Source of the DNA: Chryseobacterium panacisoli
GTDB lineage: Bacteria > Bacteroidota > Bacteroidia > Flavobacteriales > Weeksellaceae
Length of the DNA: 64,000 nucleotides
Direction of reading: 5' to 3'
Assembly (NCBI RefSeq): GCF_008274625.1
Contig: NZ_VTRU01000003.1
Location: forward strand, 1 to 64,000
The notes under the pieces: model-generated
Database searches by the model: none
What the model was told of the DNA's origin: nothing
Seen by the model: the letters and a program-made list of their open reading frames with translations, nothing else
Position numbers and translations under genes: made by a program
Shown: piece by piece, positions 36,108 to 44,975 of the stretch
How the letters are laid out: the number at the start of each line of letters is the position of its first letter
Position numbering within the stretch: position 1 is the first letter of the stretch

Positions 36108-36428
36108 ATGGGAGTTACTAAAACAGAAATCTATACTGACGAACAAAACAGATTAGCTTCCCTTCTTAAAGTTTTGGGACATCCTGCCAGAATAGCTATT
36201 TTACAATATATTATTAATCAAAAGGCATGCATCTGTAATGATTTGGTTGAAGAGCTTGGTTTGGCTCAGGCTACTATCTCGCAACATTTAAAAGAGCTGA
36301 AGAATATCGGAATCATCAAAGGTTCAATTGAAGGAAAATCAGTATGCTACTGTATTAATGAAAGTACCTGGAAACAATTTCAAAACGAATTCAACCTGTT
36401 TTTTAATCAGGATGTTACGATAAAATAA
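36108..36428 (+). CDS. arsR: ArsR-family arsenic-responsive repressor
   Basis: A 106-residue winged-helix regulator (LLKVLGHPARIAILQYI, recognition helix AQATISQHLKELKNIG). Cysteines C41 and C43 (ACIC) and C80/C82 (VCYC) could bind As(III). It is first in a four-gene arsenic operon and flanked by paired operators, which it probably represses until arsenite binds. Confidence 0.9.
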   Translation: MGVTKTEIYTDEQNRLASLLKVLGHPARIAILQYIINQKACICNDLVEELGLAQATISQHLKELKNIGIIKGSIEGKSVCYCINESTWKQFQNEFNLFFNQDVTIK

Positions 36429-36463
36429 TGCTGTTAAGGCATTTTTTTTGAACATCATAATCG

Positions 36464-36479
36464 TAATATTGCAATATAA
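36464..36479 (+). promoter_or_regulatory. ArsR operator 2
   Basis: TAATATTGCAATATAA, preceded by TCG as in operator 1, 20 bases before the DUF6428 ATG. It shares the 12-base palindrome ATATTGCAATAT with operator 1. It suggests a second ArsR-controlled start inside the operon. Confidence 0.65.
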
Positions 36480-36499
36480 CACTAATAAATTTTAATCTA

Positions 36500-36973
36500 A
36501 TGAAACTATCTGAAATCAAAAAAATCCTTCCGACACTGGAAAATGTAGAATTTCAATTGGAAAACAGCACTTTTGTACCTGAGCATTTCCATGTAACAGA
36601 AGTAGGTCAGATTACAAAAAACTTCATCGATTGTGGCGGTGTAATCCGAAATGAAAAGGCGGTCAACTTTCAGCTATGGAATGCTGATGATTATGAACAC
36701 CGTCTGAAACCGGGAAAACTGCTGCATATCATTCAACTTTCTGAAGAAAAACTGGGAATAGAAAATTCAGAAATTGAAGTAGAATATCAGGGAGAAACTA
36801 TCGGTAAATATGATCTGGAATTTAACGGTAAAAATTTTGTCCTGAAAAACAAAACAACAGCCTGTCTTGATCAGGAAGCATGCGGAATTCCTTCTGAAAA
36901 ACAAAAGAAAAATCTTTCTGAATTGTCTGCAAACCCAAAATCAGCTTGTAATCCGGCTTCAGGCTGCTGCTAA
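36500..36973 (+). CDS. DUF6428-type protein of the arsenic operon
   Basis: A 157-residue protein that I recognise as DUF6428, a family found beside arsR in Bacteroidota. The first ~115 residues look like one folded domain (CGGVIRNEKAVNFQLWNADD). The tail is Cys-rich: C122, C128, C150, C156 and C157 end in SACNPASGCC. Such a tail could bind As(III) or another soft metal and pass it to ArsC or ACR3; this is inference. The second ArsR operator lies just upstream, 22 bases separate it from the next gene. Confidence 0.75.
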   Translation: MKLSEIKKILPTLENVEFQLENSTFVPEHFHVTEVGQITKNFIDCGGVIRNEKAVNFQLWNADDYEHRLKPGKLLHIIQLSEEKLGIENSEIEVEYQGETIGKYDLEFNGKNFVLKNKTTACLDQEACGIPSEKQKKNLSELSANPKSACNPASGCC

Positions 36974-36995
36974 TTAAACCTTATAAAATAGATAG

Positions 36996-37604
36996 ATGTA
37001 TCAAGAATTATTAAACACGGTTCAATCTTTACAATGGGAAAATATAGAGACCAGCAGAAAAGAGATTCTGGAACCATTGGTTAGCTACATTCAGCAAAAA
37101 GTAAATGAGGGGAAAGAAGTCAATCTGAATTTTATCTGCACGCACAATTCGCGCCGTAGTCATTTGACGCAGGTTTGGGCACAGGCAGCGGCTGCTTTTT
37201 TTACGATCCCGGGAGTTCATAGCTACTCCGGAGGTACGGAAACAACGGCATTATTCCCCAAGATAGCAGAAACTTTAGCTGAGCAGGGGTTTACAGTATT
37301 CAGTATTGCAATTTCAGATAATCCCATATATGCCATAAAATATGATGGCAATACCCTCCCCGTTATAGGTTTTTCAAAAAAATATGACAGTCCTTTCAAT
37401 CCCGTTTCCGGATTTGCAGCAATTATGACCTGTTCGCAGGCAGATGGCGGATGTCCGTTCATCCCAGGAGCAGAAAAAAGAATTCCTATAACATTTGAAG
37501 ACCCAAAAGTTTCAGACAATACCCCTGAACAAACAGGTGTATATACAAAGCGAAGCTTACAAATTGCAGAAGAAATGTTCTATGTTTTTTCTAAAATCCA
37601 ATAA
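36996..37604 (+). CDS. arsC: Arsenate reductase-like low-molecular-weight phosphatase-fold protein
   Basis: A 202-residue protein with the P-loop CTHNSRRS (C48 to R54, CX5R) in a low-molecular-weight tyrosine phosphatase fold. C146 and C153 ([11 protein letters not shown]) are candidates for the resolving cysteines of a thioredoxin-linked ArsC, and D169-P170 in FEDP for the general acid. The function, reduction of arsenate to arsenite, follows from the operon. It ends 1 base before the ACR3 start codon. Confidence 0.85.
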   Translation: MYQELLNTVQSLQWENIETSRKEILEPLVSYIQQKVNEGKEVNLNFICTHNSRRSHLTQVWAQAAAAFFTIPGVHSYSGGTETTALFPKIAETLAEQGFTVFSIAISDNPIYAIKYDGNTLPVIGFSKKYDSPFNPVSGFAAIMTCSQADGGCPFIPGAEKRIPITFEDPKVSDNTPEQTGVYTKRSLQIAEEMFYVFSKIQ

Positions 37605-37605
37605 T

Positions 37606-38640
37606 ATGCAGCCAAGATTAAAGTTTCTGGATCGTTATCTCACATTATGGATATTCCTTGCTATGGGTATTGGGATAGCTTTGGGACATTTGTTTCCGGC
37701 TATTCCTAACATCATCAACTCCCAGTCTGTAGGAACTACCAATATTCCTCTGGCAATTGGACTTATTCTTATGATGTATCCACCATTGGCAAAGGTTGAC
37801 TATTCCCTTCTGCCATTAGTATTTAAAGATAAAAAAGTGATCGGCATTTCCTTATTTCTCAACTGGATCATCGGTCCAGCCCTTATGTTTGCCCTCGCGG
37901 TTCTTTTTTTAAGACATGAACCTGATTATATGTCAGGTCTGATACTAATCGGACTGGCAAGATGTATTGCTATGGTAATTGTCTGGAATGACCTCGCTAA
38001 AGGTAACAGAGAATATGCTGCTTTGTTGGTTGCTTTAAACAGTATTTTTCAGGTGTTTACTTATAGTTTTATGGTTTGGCTGTTTATCAATGTACTTCCC
38101 GCTCAATTAGGACTGGCCAGTTTCAATGTAACTGTGTCTGTGAAAGATATTACGGAAAGTGTCTTGATATACCTCGGAATTCCTTTTCTGGCGAGTTTTC
38201 TTAGTCGTTATTTTCTGATAAAATCAAAAGGTACAGTGTGGTATAACAGAAAATTCATACCTCAGATATCTCCTGTTACACTGTATGCTTTATTATTTAC
38301 GATCGTACTGATGTTTAGCTTAAAAGGGACCAAAATATTGGAACTGCCTATGGACGTGATAAAAGTAGCAGTACCGCTGATCATCTATTTTGTTCTCATG
38401 TTTTTTATGAGCTTTATGATCAACAAATCATTAAAAATTCCTTATGATAAAAATGCATCAATAGCCTTTACAGCAACCGGAAACAACTTTGAGCTGGCCA
38501 TTGCTGTTGCCATCTCTGTTTTCGGCATTCATTCACCGCAGGCATTTGTAGGTGTGATTGGACCATTGGTGGAAGTTCCTGTATTGATGCTTCTGGTAAA
38601 AGCAGGATTATTATTGAAAAAGAAATGGTATCATGTGTGA
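37606..38640 (+). CDS. arsB: ACR3-family arsenite efflux transporter
   Basis: A 344-residue inner-membrane protein with ten hydrophobic helices, a member of the ACR3 (arsenical resistance-3) family that exports As(OH)3. The conserved Cys lies in [12 protein letters not shown] (helix 4). The start at 37606 ([11 protein letters not shown]) directly follows the arsC stop; the reading frame is open upstream only as a shadow of arsC. It ends the arsenic operon at the hairpin at 38660. Confidence 0.93.
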   Translation: MQPRLKFLDRYLTLWIFLAMGIGIALGHLFPAIPNIINSQSVGTTNIPLAIGLILMMYPPLAKVDYSLLPLVFKDKKVIGISLFLNWIIGPALMFALAVLFLRHEPDYMSGLILIGLARCIAMVIVWNDLAKGNREYAALLVALNSIFQVFTYSFMVWLFINVLPAQLGLASFNVTVSVKDITESVLIYLGIPFLASFLSRYFLIKSKGTVWYNRKFIPQISPVTLYALLFTIVLMFSLKGTKILELPMDVIKVAVPLIIYFVLMFFMSFMINKSLKIPYDKNASIAFTATGNNFELAIAVAISVFGIHSPQAFVGVIGPLVEVPVLMLLVKAGLLLKKKWYHV

Positions 38641-38659
38641 TAACAAAATATCTTATAAA

Positions 38660-38689
38660 AAAGCCTTGAATCATTCGATTCAAGGCTTT
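38660..38689. terminator. Terminator between the arsenic operon and tRNA-Ser
   Basis: A perfect 13-bp stem AAAGCCTTGAATC/GATTCAAGGCTTT with loop ATTC. It can serve the plus-strand arsenic operon and the minus-strand tRNA. Confidence 0.85.
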
Positions 38690-38694
38690 CTTTG

Positions 38695-38779
38695 CGGAGA
38701 GTGAGGGATTCGAACCCCCGGACCTGTTACAGTCAACAGTTTTCAAGACTGCCGCAATCGACCACTCTGCCAACTCTCC
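38695..38779 (-). tRNA. tRNA-Ser (anticodon TGA)
   Basis: Minus strand: acceptor GGAGAGT/ACTCTCC with discriminator G, D arm GGCAGAGTGGTC, anticodon loop CTTGAAA with anticodon TGA (38745-38743), a long variable arm characteristic of serine tRNAs and T arm GGTTCGAATCC. Length 85 nt. The 3' CCA is not encoded. Its promoter is listed separately. Confidence 0.96.
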
Positions 38780-38813
38780 CTAAACTCCGGCTATACCGTT
38801 GTTTTCAGTGGTG

Positions 38814-38843
38814 CAAATATAGAACGATTTTTAATTTCCGCAA
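38814..38843 (-). promoter_or_regulatory. Promoter of tRNA-Ser
   Basis: Minus strand TTG (38843-38841), 19 bases, then TATATTTG (38821-38814), identical in layout to the tRNA-Lys promoter. Confidence 0.7.
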
Positions 38844-38921
38844 AACTTTTGCCACACAAATTTTAACAAAACTTAATAATAGACTAGAAATCAAGGGAAT
38901 TATTTTTCCCGAACATATCAT

Positions 38922-39134
38922 CTATTCCTTGTCTACGATTGCAATGAAGCTGTTTTTTAAAAGTTCGGACGGATATACAAACTGATCTCCATCTTCTCCC
39001 TTCACTACAATAGCCCCTTGTTCATCGTTAAGACACTTGTCCAACTGGGTTTTCATATCATTAAGAGCTCCATTGGGAACCTCAATGATGTAGGTTCCGG
39101 TAACGTGTGTTATTTTGATGACTTTTTTTTCCAT
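38922..39134 (-). CDS. Small hypothetical protein
   Basis: A 70-residue soluble protein (starts MEKKVIKITHVTGTYIIEVP, ends NSFIAIVDKE) with beta/alpha alternation. I do not recognise a family. An A-rich stretch precedes the ATG, as is common in this phylum. It stands alone. Confidence 0.6.
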   Translation of the reverse strand: MEKKVIKITHVTGTYIIEVPNGALNDMKTQLDKCLNDEQGAIVVKGEDGDQFVYPSELLKNSFIAIVDKE

Positions 39135-39218
39135 ATTCTTTTTTATGAGTTGCTAAATGTAGGAATTTTACTTTAAGTAGGAAGACATTTATGATCATGA
39201 ACAGAACGCTCTTTAAAA

Positions 39219-39697
39219 ATGATTCAAAGCATAATACAGGTCATGAATAATAAAACTATTCGATTTCCTATACTCAATTTTACATTTATAATTTATATTT
39301 GTAAGGTTTACCTTAAAAAACTAATAACACTATTTTCAAATCAGTCTCTGGACATTACCACTTACGTGCTTCTGAATAATAAATATAAAATCAATGTTCT
39401 TCTGGATTCCGGCTCCGGCAAAGACTCTTTCTGGTTGAGTGAAAACCTGATGAATACACTAGGCATCAAAAAAGAAATGCTGCAGGTAATGGAAAAGAAA
39501 AGTGAATTCAATCCCGATCTGACGACCAAGTTTTATAATGGTGACATTGGCAGTATTTCCACGTCTTTTGCTACGTTGAAAAACCTAAAGTCTCTTTTGT
39601 AGAAGGTCTTATTTATGAAGGTAAAACGAGCATCAACTGGCTGGGTAAAAAACTGGGATTCAATCTTAAAGAGAAAAAGATTTATATTTTGGATTAG
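39219..39697 (+). pseudogene. Decayed retropepsin-like aspartyl protease gene
   Basis: The first frame (39219-39602) contains the aspartyl protease motif LLDSGSGKDSFWLSE. Around 39530-39565 the frame shifts: the other frame continues as VEKPKVSFVEGLIYEGKTSI and ends NLKEKKIYILD at the TAG at 39695-39697, matching the usual C-terminus of such proteins. The frames differ by one base. The N-terminus also lacks a proper signal sequence. A mobile-repeat fragment follows immediately. Confidence 0.7.
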
Positions 39698-39730
39698 AAA
39701 TTACAGAATTTTTTTTGAGTTATTAGGACT

Positions 39731-39798
39731 GGATTCCTACGGAATGATACAATTTGAATGGTGGTTTACCCATAACGCCTGTCATTTCGTAGGAATCT
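39731..39798. repeat. Inverted repeat GATTCCTACGGAATGA
   Basis: GGATTCCTACGGAATGAT at the left is complemented by TCATTTCGTAGGAATC at the right, about 35 bases apart. The left half recurs at 52189-52208 as a solitary copy (AGATTCCTACGGAATGAC). Dispersed palindromic repeat. Confidence 0.6.
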
Positions 39799-39823
39799 AA
39801 AGCTTTGTGCATACTCCCTTTTT

Positions 39824-40201
39824 TTACTCTCCAGCAGGTTCAAACAATTCTATCTTGTTTCCTTCCGAATCAAGAATGTGAACAAACTTTCCATATTCAT
39901 ACGTAGCTATCTCATCCAGGACCGTTACTCCTTCTTTCTTTAATTCCTCTACCAATGCTTCAATATTCTCTACATGGTAATTGATCATGAATTCTTTGGA
40001 TGAAGGCTCAAAATATTGGGTAGATTCTTTAAAAGGGCTCCACAGCGTATATCCTTTTTTATCAGATTCTTCGTCTTTCCAGTCGAATTTGGCTCCGTAT
40101 GGGCTGGTTGGTAATCCGAGATGCGTTTTATACCATTCGTTAACTTGTTCTGGGTCTTTACACTTAAAGAAGATGCCTCCAATGGCGGTTACTCTTTTCA
40201 T
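39824..40201 (-). CDS. VOC-family protein
   Basis: A 125-residue vicinal-oxygen-chelate fold protein (AIGGIFFKCKDPEQVNEWYK; FVHILDSEGNKIELFEPAGE). The second half keeps the glutamate of the metal site typical of glyoxalase-like proteins. Substrate unknown; unrelated to its neighbours. Confidence 0.85.
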   Translation of the reverse strand: MKRVTAIGGIFFKCKDPEQVNEWYKTHLGLPTSPYGAKFDWKDEESDKKGYTLWSPFKESTQYFEPSSKEFMINYHVENIEALVEELKKEGVTVLDEIATYEYGKFVHILDSEGNKIELFEPAGE

Positions 40202-40663
40202 TTTTTATTCGTTTTTTGTTCAGTTTATAGTTACTCAAATGCAAATTCAAGTCGTTTTGCAGTTTCACAAATATATTAATTCATTAGATATTTCATTATT
40301 TTTTGTGAAATATTTGGTATGGAGGAATGTTTAATGTTGGAAAACACAAAGGCGCAAGGATTTTATCTCCGATAAAATTGTATACTGTAGAATCTATTTT
40401 ATCTTATGCTGATTTTAACGTTTACACAGATACTCAAAAACATCTTCTATCCCATTGATATGCGTGATTTTTTTAATAAAAATAAAATCTCATCCTTGCT
40501 GAAAATCTTTGATTTTCTTGCGCCTTAAATAAAGCATAAAACTTAAAAAAACTTTGCGCCTTTGCGATTACCAATAAAAATTGATCAATGTTTTAAAGAT
40601 GCATTTGGAAAACAAAAAAGCGCACCCATCGGGCACGCTTTGTATTGTATACACTGAATACTA
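40202..40663. other. 462-base region with degenerate repeats
   Basis: No credible ORF. It carries CACAAAGGCGCAAGG (40345-40359) and complementary copies CTTGCGCCTT (40517-40526) and CTTTGCGCCTTTGCG (40552-40566), which form a long inverted repeat. Related fragments lie in the region 54900-55060. The trxB terminator lies at its right end. Confidence 0.55.
40617..40641 (-). terminator. Terminator of trxB
   Basis: Minus strand AAAGCGTGCCC/GGGTGCGCTTT (11 pairs including two G-T), loop GAT, then a run of T residues. Confidence 0.8.
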
Positions 40664-41605
40664 TTAATGTAATTCAGCTAAATATTTTTCAGCATCCATT
40701 GCAGACATACACCCGCTTCCTGCAGCTGTAATAGCCTGTCTGTAGATATGATCCTGAACATCTCCGGCAGCAAATACTCCCGGAAGATTTGTTCTTGAAG
40801 AACCTTTCTCTGTTAAAATATATCCGTTTTCATCAAGATCTATCTGACCTGCGAAAATATCAGTATTCGGCTTGTGACCGATGGCGATAAAGATTCCTTC
40901 AACATCTACTGTAGATTTCTCCTGAGTCTGGTTGTTGATGATTACCGCTCTTTCTACTAAACTGTTTTCCCCTTCAATCCCAATTAATTCATGGTGGAAT
41001 TTCACCTCGATATTCGGAGTACTTTCCACTCTGTGAACCATTGCTTTTGAAGCTCTGAAAACGTCTTTTCTTACCAATAGAGTTACTTTCTTACATAGTT
41101 TTGCAAGGTAAGTAGCCTCTTCAGCAGCTGTATCTCCTGCTCCTACTACTACTACATCTTTTCCTCTGTAGAAGAATCCGTCACACGTAGCACAAGCAGA
41201 AACTCCACCTCCTGCATACTTTTTCTCATCATCAAGACCTAAATATTTTGCTGTAGCTCCAGTAGAGATAATTACTGTTTTGGCAAGGATCTCTTTGTTT
41301 CCTGCATATAATTTGTGAACACCGCCAACTTCTTTTGAAAATTCAGCTTTAGTGATCATTTCATAATGAACCTTGGTATCAAATCTTTCTGCCTGTTTTT
41401 GCAGATCCATCATCATTTCAGGACCTGTAATCCCAGCTGGATACCCTGGAAAGTTATCCACCTCCGTGGTTGTAGTTAATTGTCCGCCTGGCTCCAAACC
41501 TGTATACAATTCAGGTTTAAGGTCTGCTCTTGCTGCATAGATAGCAGCGGTGAAGCCAGAAGGCCCAGATCCAACGATCACACAATCTAAAATGTTTTGC
41601 TCCAT
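40664..41605 (-). CDS. trxB: Thioredoxin-disulfide reductase
   Basis: A 313-residue FAD/NADPH enzyme that reduces thioredoxin. FAD motif IVGSGPSGFTAAIYAARA, redox centre CATC (138-141), NADPH motif VVGAGDTAAEEA, and the C-terminal FAD motif GVFAAGDVQD. Family length. Monocistronic, with a clear terminator. It also supplies reducing power that the nearby arsenate reductase would need. Confidence 0.96.
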   Translation of the reverse strand: MEQNILDCVIVGSGPSGFTAAIYAARADLKPELYTGLEPGGQLTTTTEVDNFPGYPAGITGPEMMMDLQKQAERFDTKVHYEMITKAEFSKEVGGVHKLYAGNKEILAKTVIISTGATAKYLGLDDEKKYAGGGVSACATCDGFFYRGKDVVVVGAGDTAAEEATYLAKLCKKVTLLVRKDVFRASKAMVHRVESTPNIEVKFHHELIGIEGENSLVERAVIINNQTQEKSTVDVEGIFIAIGHKPNTDIFAGQIDLDENGYILTEKGSSRTNLPGVFAAGDVQDHIYRQAITAAGSGCMSAMDAEKYLAELH

Positions 41606-41864
41606 AATTTACTTTGTTCGAAAAGATTTAATTTAAATTAAGACTGCTAATTTCGGAATTTTTAATTTCTCCTTAAAGTTATTTTAATGATACTTGTCAA
41701 TATCTGATATGCTGAATTTCGATGGTCATTTTGTACAGGTCAAGATTCGGGGTTAGATTACAGGGTTTGGTCTTTAATATGAAAAATAAAACTTTTGTTT
41801 TCATACCCCATCAAGTATCGTACACTCATATCGTTATCTCGAATCATAAAACCCGCATCCCGTC

Positions 41865-42902
41865 TCACACCTTCATCTTGATTTTATCTACATTGATAAT
41901 CTTGTACACCAGCTCTCTGATCAGTTCAGCTTCTCCCATATTCACAGCTCCAAGCCCTTTTCCTTTCATATCGAATTCCCGCAAAATAGAAATGACTCTT
42001 GTGGCATGTTTTAAAGGATAAAGCCTTGCACTTTCTGCATAATCTTTAATAAAGTAAGGATTTACGCCCATCTGGGAGGCAATTGCCTGTGGAGACTGCC
42101 CTGCCATCGTTTGATAGATAATAACGTTTGAAAAGTAATTATAAAGGCTTGCCAGCATCATTACAAAAGGATTGTTCTTCGAATTTTTACCCATAAAATG
42201 AGCAATTTTAAAAGCAGCATTGGCATTTTTAGTTCCCAAGGCCTTCTGTAGCTCAAAAATATTGTATTCTTTACTGATTCCGATATGATTTTCAACAATT
42301 GTTCCGTCAAGGATTTCTCCTTCTTTAAGAATGATCTTTAATTTGTTGAGTTCATTCACAATTCTTGACAGGTCATTACCCAGATATTCTGCCAGAAGAT
42401 GGGAAATATTGGGTGCTGTATTGATTTTAAGTTTCGCGCATTCATCTGAAATCCATTTAGGAAGATTGCTTTCCTTTATAGATTCACTCAGGAAAAGAGC
42501 TTTGGCTTTATCCAAGGCTTTGGCAGCCTTTTTTCGGCTGTCCAGCTTCTTGTGTTTATGGGCAAAAACCAATACTGTAGAAGGTACAGGATTTTCTACA
42601 TAAGATTCCAGAATTCTGTTTTCCTCTTCATTGAATCGCAAATCCTGAGCTTCTTTCACGATAATCACCTGCTTATCTCCCATCATCGGAAACTGTCTTG
42701 CCAGAGAAAGGACTTCCTGATAAGAAGTATCTTTTCCGTAAGTAACCGTTTGGTTGAAAGCTTTCTCATCTTCTTCCAAAAAGTTATGTTCAAGGGCTTT
42801 CACAGCAACATCAATAAAGTAGGCTTCTTCTCCGTGGAAAAAATAAATAGGTAAAACTTCTTTATTTTTAATATTTTTGAGGATTAAATCTAATTCTTTC
42901 AT
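41865..42902 (-). CDS. holA: DNA polymerase III subunit delta
   Basis: A 345-residue clamp-loader subunit (AAA+ fold without its own ATP site) that opens the sliding clamp. The N-terminus has YFFHGEEAYFIDVAVKAL; internal motifs are EYLGNDLSRIVNELNKL and the C-terminal helical domain GVNPYFIKDYAESARLY. The gene is 7 bases from and divergent to the HsdR-N gene, so their promoters overlap the coding ends. Confidence 0.92.
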   Translation of the reverse strand: MKELDLILKNIKNKEVLPIYFFHGEEAYFIDVAVKALEHNFLEEDEKAFNQTVTYGKDTSYQEVLSLARQFPMMGDKQVIIVKEAQDLRFNEEENRILESYVENPVPSTVLVFAHKHKKLDSRKKAAKALDKAKALFLSESIKESNLPKWISDECAKLKINTAPNISHLLAEYLGNDLSRIVNELNKLKIILKEGEILDGTIVENHIGISKEYNIFELQKALGTKNANAAFKIAHFMGKNSKNNPFVMMLASLYNYFSNVIIYQTMAGQSPQAIASQMGVNPYFIKDYAESARLYPLKHATRVISILREFDMKGKGLGAVNMGEAELIRELVYKIINVDKIKMKV

Positions 42903-42909
42903 CTTATTA

Positions 42910-43341
42910 ATGGAACTTCCAAAACTGAATTTTCAGGAAACTTTTGATTTTAAATTCAAGAAAGACAAAGATAAGTTTTTTATTTATGATTTGGTTCGTA
43001 AAACTTATCTTCTGCTCACTCCTGAGGAATGGGTAAGACAGCACTGGATACATTATTACCTTACTGTAAAATCCTATTCCACATCTGCCCTGATTACTGA
43101 AAAAAAGATTGTTCTGAATGGACTGACCAAACGTGTTGACCTACTGGTTACCGAGAAAACAGAGCCTGTAATTCTGATTGAGTGTAAAGCGCCACAGATC
43201 AAATTAACGGAAAAAACATTTGAACAGACAGCCAGATACAACTCTATTATCGGAGCCAGAGAAATCATTCTGACCAATGGACTTCAGCATATCAATGCGT
43301 ATTATAAAGACGGACAATATCAGTTCTACAGACCAGAGTAA
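42910..43341 (+). CDS. HsdR N-terminal domain (PD-(D/E)XK nuclease-like) protein
   Basis: A 143-residue protein equivalent to the N-terminal nuclease domain of type I restriction subunit HsdR. The core has VDLLVTEKTEPVILIECKAP, giving the D...ExK residues of a PD-(D/E)XK nuclease. No HsdM, HsdS or helicase domain is nearby, so it is not a restriction system. Its head-to-head position with holA hints at a DNA-processing role. Start at 42910 (MELPKLNFQE). Confidence 0.85.
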   Translation: MELPKLNFQETFDFKFKKDKDKFFIYDLVRKTYLLLTPEEWVRQHWIHYYLTVKSYSTSALITEKKIVLNGLTKRVDLLVTEKTEPVILIECKAPQIKLTEKTFEQTARYNSIIGAREIILTNGLQHINAYYKDGQYQFYRPE

Positions 43342-43495
43342 ATAGAGACTGATTTTAAGTATAATCATACAAAATAAAAACACAAAAGCCCACCGTTTAC
43401 ATAATGATAATCAATGGAAAGCAAAAATCATCTCCTTTGGAGAAGCAGCGAGAAGTCATTGTTTTGACGGGGTATTCACAACAATATCAATTAAT

Positions 43496-44107
43496 ATGAA
43501 AATCAAAAACATTATTTTCGATTTCGGAGGTGTCCTTATGGACTGGAACCCGAGATATTTTTTCAAAGATTATTTTAACGATAATGAAAAAATGGAATTC
43601 TTCCTGGAACATATTGCACAGGATGAATGGAATGTAGAACAGGACAGAGGAAGAAGTCTCGCTGAAGGAACAGAAATCCAGGTGAAAAAGTTTCCTGAAT
43701 GGGAAAAAGAGATCCGGGCTTTCTACGACAACTGGACGGTAATGCTGAAAAGCGATATTCCACAAAACGTAGAAGTGCTGAGAAAACTGAAAAATACGGA
43801 TTATCATCTGTTTGGACTCACCAACTGGTCGGAGGAAACTTTTCCTTACGCATTGGAAAACTATGATTTCTTCCAGATATTTGAGGGTAAAATTGTTGTT
43901 TCCGGAGCAGAAAAGCTGATAAAACCCGATCCTGAAATCTGGCATGTGCTGTTAGAAAGATACAATATCAAGGCTGAGGAATCGGTTTTCATCGATGATA
44001 ATACAAAGAATATTGAAATGGCAAAATCACTAGGCTTTATTACCATCCAGGTTTTTCCGGACACTGATTTAGCAAAGGAATTGAAGAAATCTGGAATTGA
44101 CGTTTAA
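43496..44107 (+). CDS. HAD-family phosphatase
   Basis: A 203-residue haloacid dehalogenase-type phosphatase of the DFGGV subgroup (FDFGGVLMDWNPRYFF, D9 nucleophile). Later motifs are LFGLTNWSEETFP, K-containing GAEKLIKPDPEIW, and FIDDNTKNIEMAKSLG, which complete the active site. Substrate unknown, probably a small phosphorylated metabolite. The 150 bases upstream contain a degenerate small hairpin (TCTCC TTT GGAGA). Confidence 0.9.
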   Translation: MKIKNIIFDFGGVLMDWNPRYFFKDYFNDNEKMEFFLEHIAQDEWNVEQDRGRSLAEGTEIQVKKFPEWEKEIRAFYDNWTVMLKSDIPQNVEVLRKLKNTDYHLFGLTNWSEETFPYALENYDFFQIFEGKIVVSGAEKLIKPDPEIWHVLLERYNIKAEESVFIDDNTKNIEMAKSLGFITIQVFPDTDLAKELKKSGIDV

Positions 44108-44169
44108 ACATTTAAATATTTTCTTAATTTTAATCTGTTTATAATTCACTAATTCACAAATAATTAATT

Positions 44170-44913
44170 ATGATACGTTCCATCTTATTAACCACAATGA
44201 TCATGGCTTCAGGAACTCTTTTCAGTCAGAAACTTAAAACTGTTTCCTATCAGGACGGCGCACAGAAACTGAATGGCTTAATTACCTCCAACGCAGGAAA
44301 GAAACTTCCGGGAGTTTTGATTCTCCCAGCCTGGAAAGGGATTGATGAAGAAGCCAAAACAGCCGCCATTGAACTGGAAAAGCAAGGCTACATTGCCTTT
44401 ATCGCTGATATTTATGGCGAAGGAAAAATTCCTGCAGACAATGAATCTGCCGCTAAAAGTTCAGGATACTATAAACAGAATTATAACGAATACCAGAAAA
44501 GAATTTCGCTGGCTTTGGAACAGCTGAAGAAAAACGGAGCCATTTCTGACAAAACAGCTGTTATTGGATATTGTTTCGGAGGTACCGGAGCATTAGAATC
44601 TGCCAGAGGACATCTGCCTGTTGCGGGAGTTGTTTCTATCCACGGAAGCCTTGCAAAGGATCAGAGCAGAAAAAATGAGGCATTAACTGCTAAAATTCTT
44701 GTTGAAAATCCAGCTGATGACAAAGGTGTAACTCCTGATGATTACAATAACCTTATCAAAGAAATGAACGAAGGAAATGCCGACTGGCAAATTATCACAT
44801 ACGCCCACTCAAAACATACTTTCACAGATCCAAAATCACCGGATTATAATGAAACCATGGCGAAAAGAGCATGGAATCACACCCTGATGTTCCTGAAAGA
44901 GATTTTAAAGTAA
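44170..44913 (+). CDS. Exported dienelactone hydrolase-family protein
   Basis: A 247-residue alpha/beta hydrolase with a signal peptide (ending GTLFSQ). The nucleophile is Cys in GYCFGGTGAL (C135), as in dienelactone hydrolases; the Asp is expected in the ENPADDKGVTPDDY region and the His in YAHSKHTFTDP. Periplasmic esterase or hydrolase of unknown substrate. Convergent with the PEGA-like lipoprotein, sharing the hairpin between them. Confidence 0.85.
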   Translation: MIRSILLTTMIMASGTLFSQKLKTVSYQDGAQKLNGLITSNAGKKLPGVLILPAWKGIDEEAKTAAIELEKQGYIAFIADIYGEGKIPADNESAAKSSGYYKQNYNEYQKRISLALEQLKKNGAISDKTAVIGYCFGGTGALESARGHLPVAGVVSIHGSLAKDQSRKNEALTAKILVENPADDKGVTPDDYNNLIKEMNEGNADWQIITYAHSKHTFTDPKSPDYNETMAKRAWNHTLMFLKEILK

Positions 44914-44918
44914 ACATA

Positions 44919-44955
44919 AAAAAGGCAAATCTGCTAACTGCAAATTTGCCTTTTT
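44919..44955. terminator. Bidirectional terminator
   Basis: 12-bp stem AAAAAGGCAAAT/ATTTGCCTTTTT with a 13-base loop between convergent genes. A closely similar stem recurs at 45497-45530. Confidence 0.8.
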
Positions 44956-44975
44956 CCTTTTATATTTTTATCCAA

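Noticed and set aside
39615..39800. 61-codon ORF
   Set aside because: Lies partly in the end of the frameshifted protease and partly in the palindromic repeat; the real continuation is another frame.
42910..43341. Type I restriction-modification system
   Set aside because: Only the HsdR N-terminal domain is present; no methylase, specificity subunit or helicase domain within the window.
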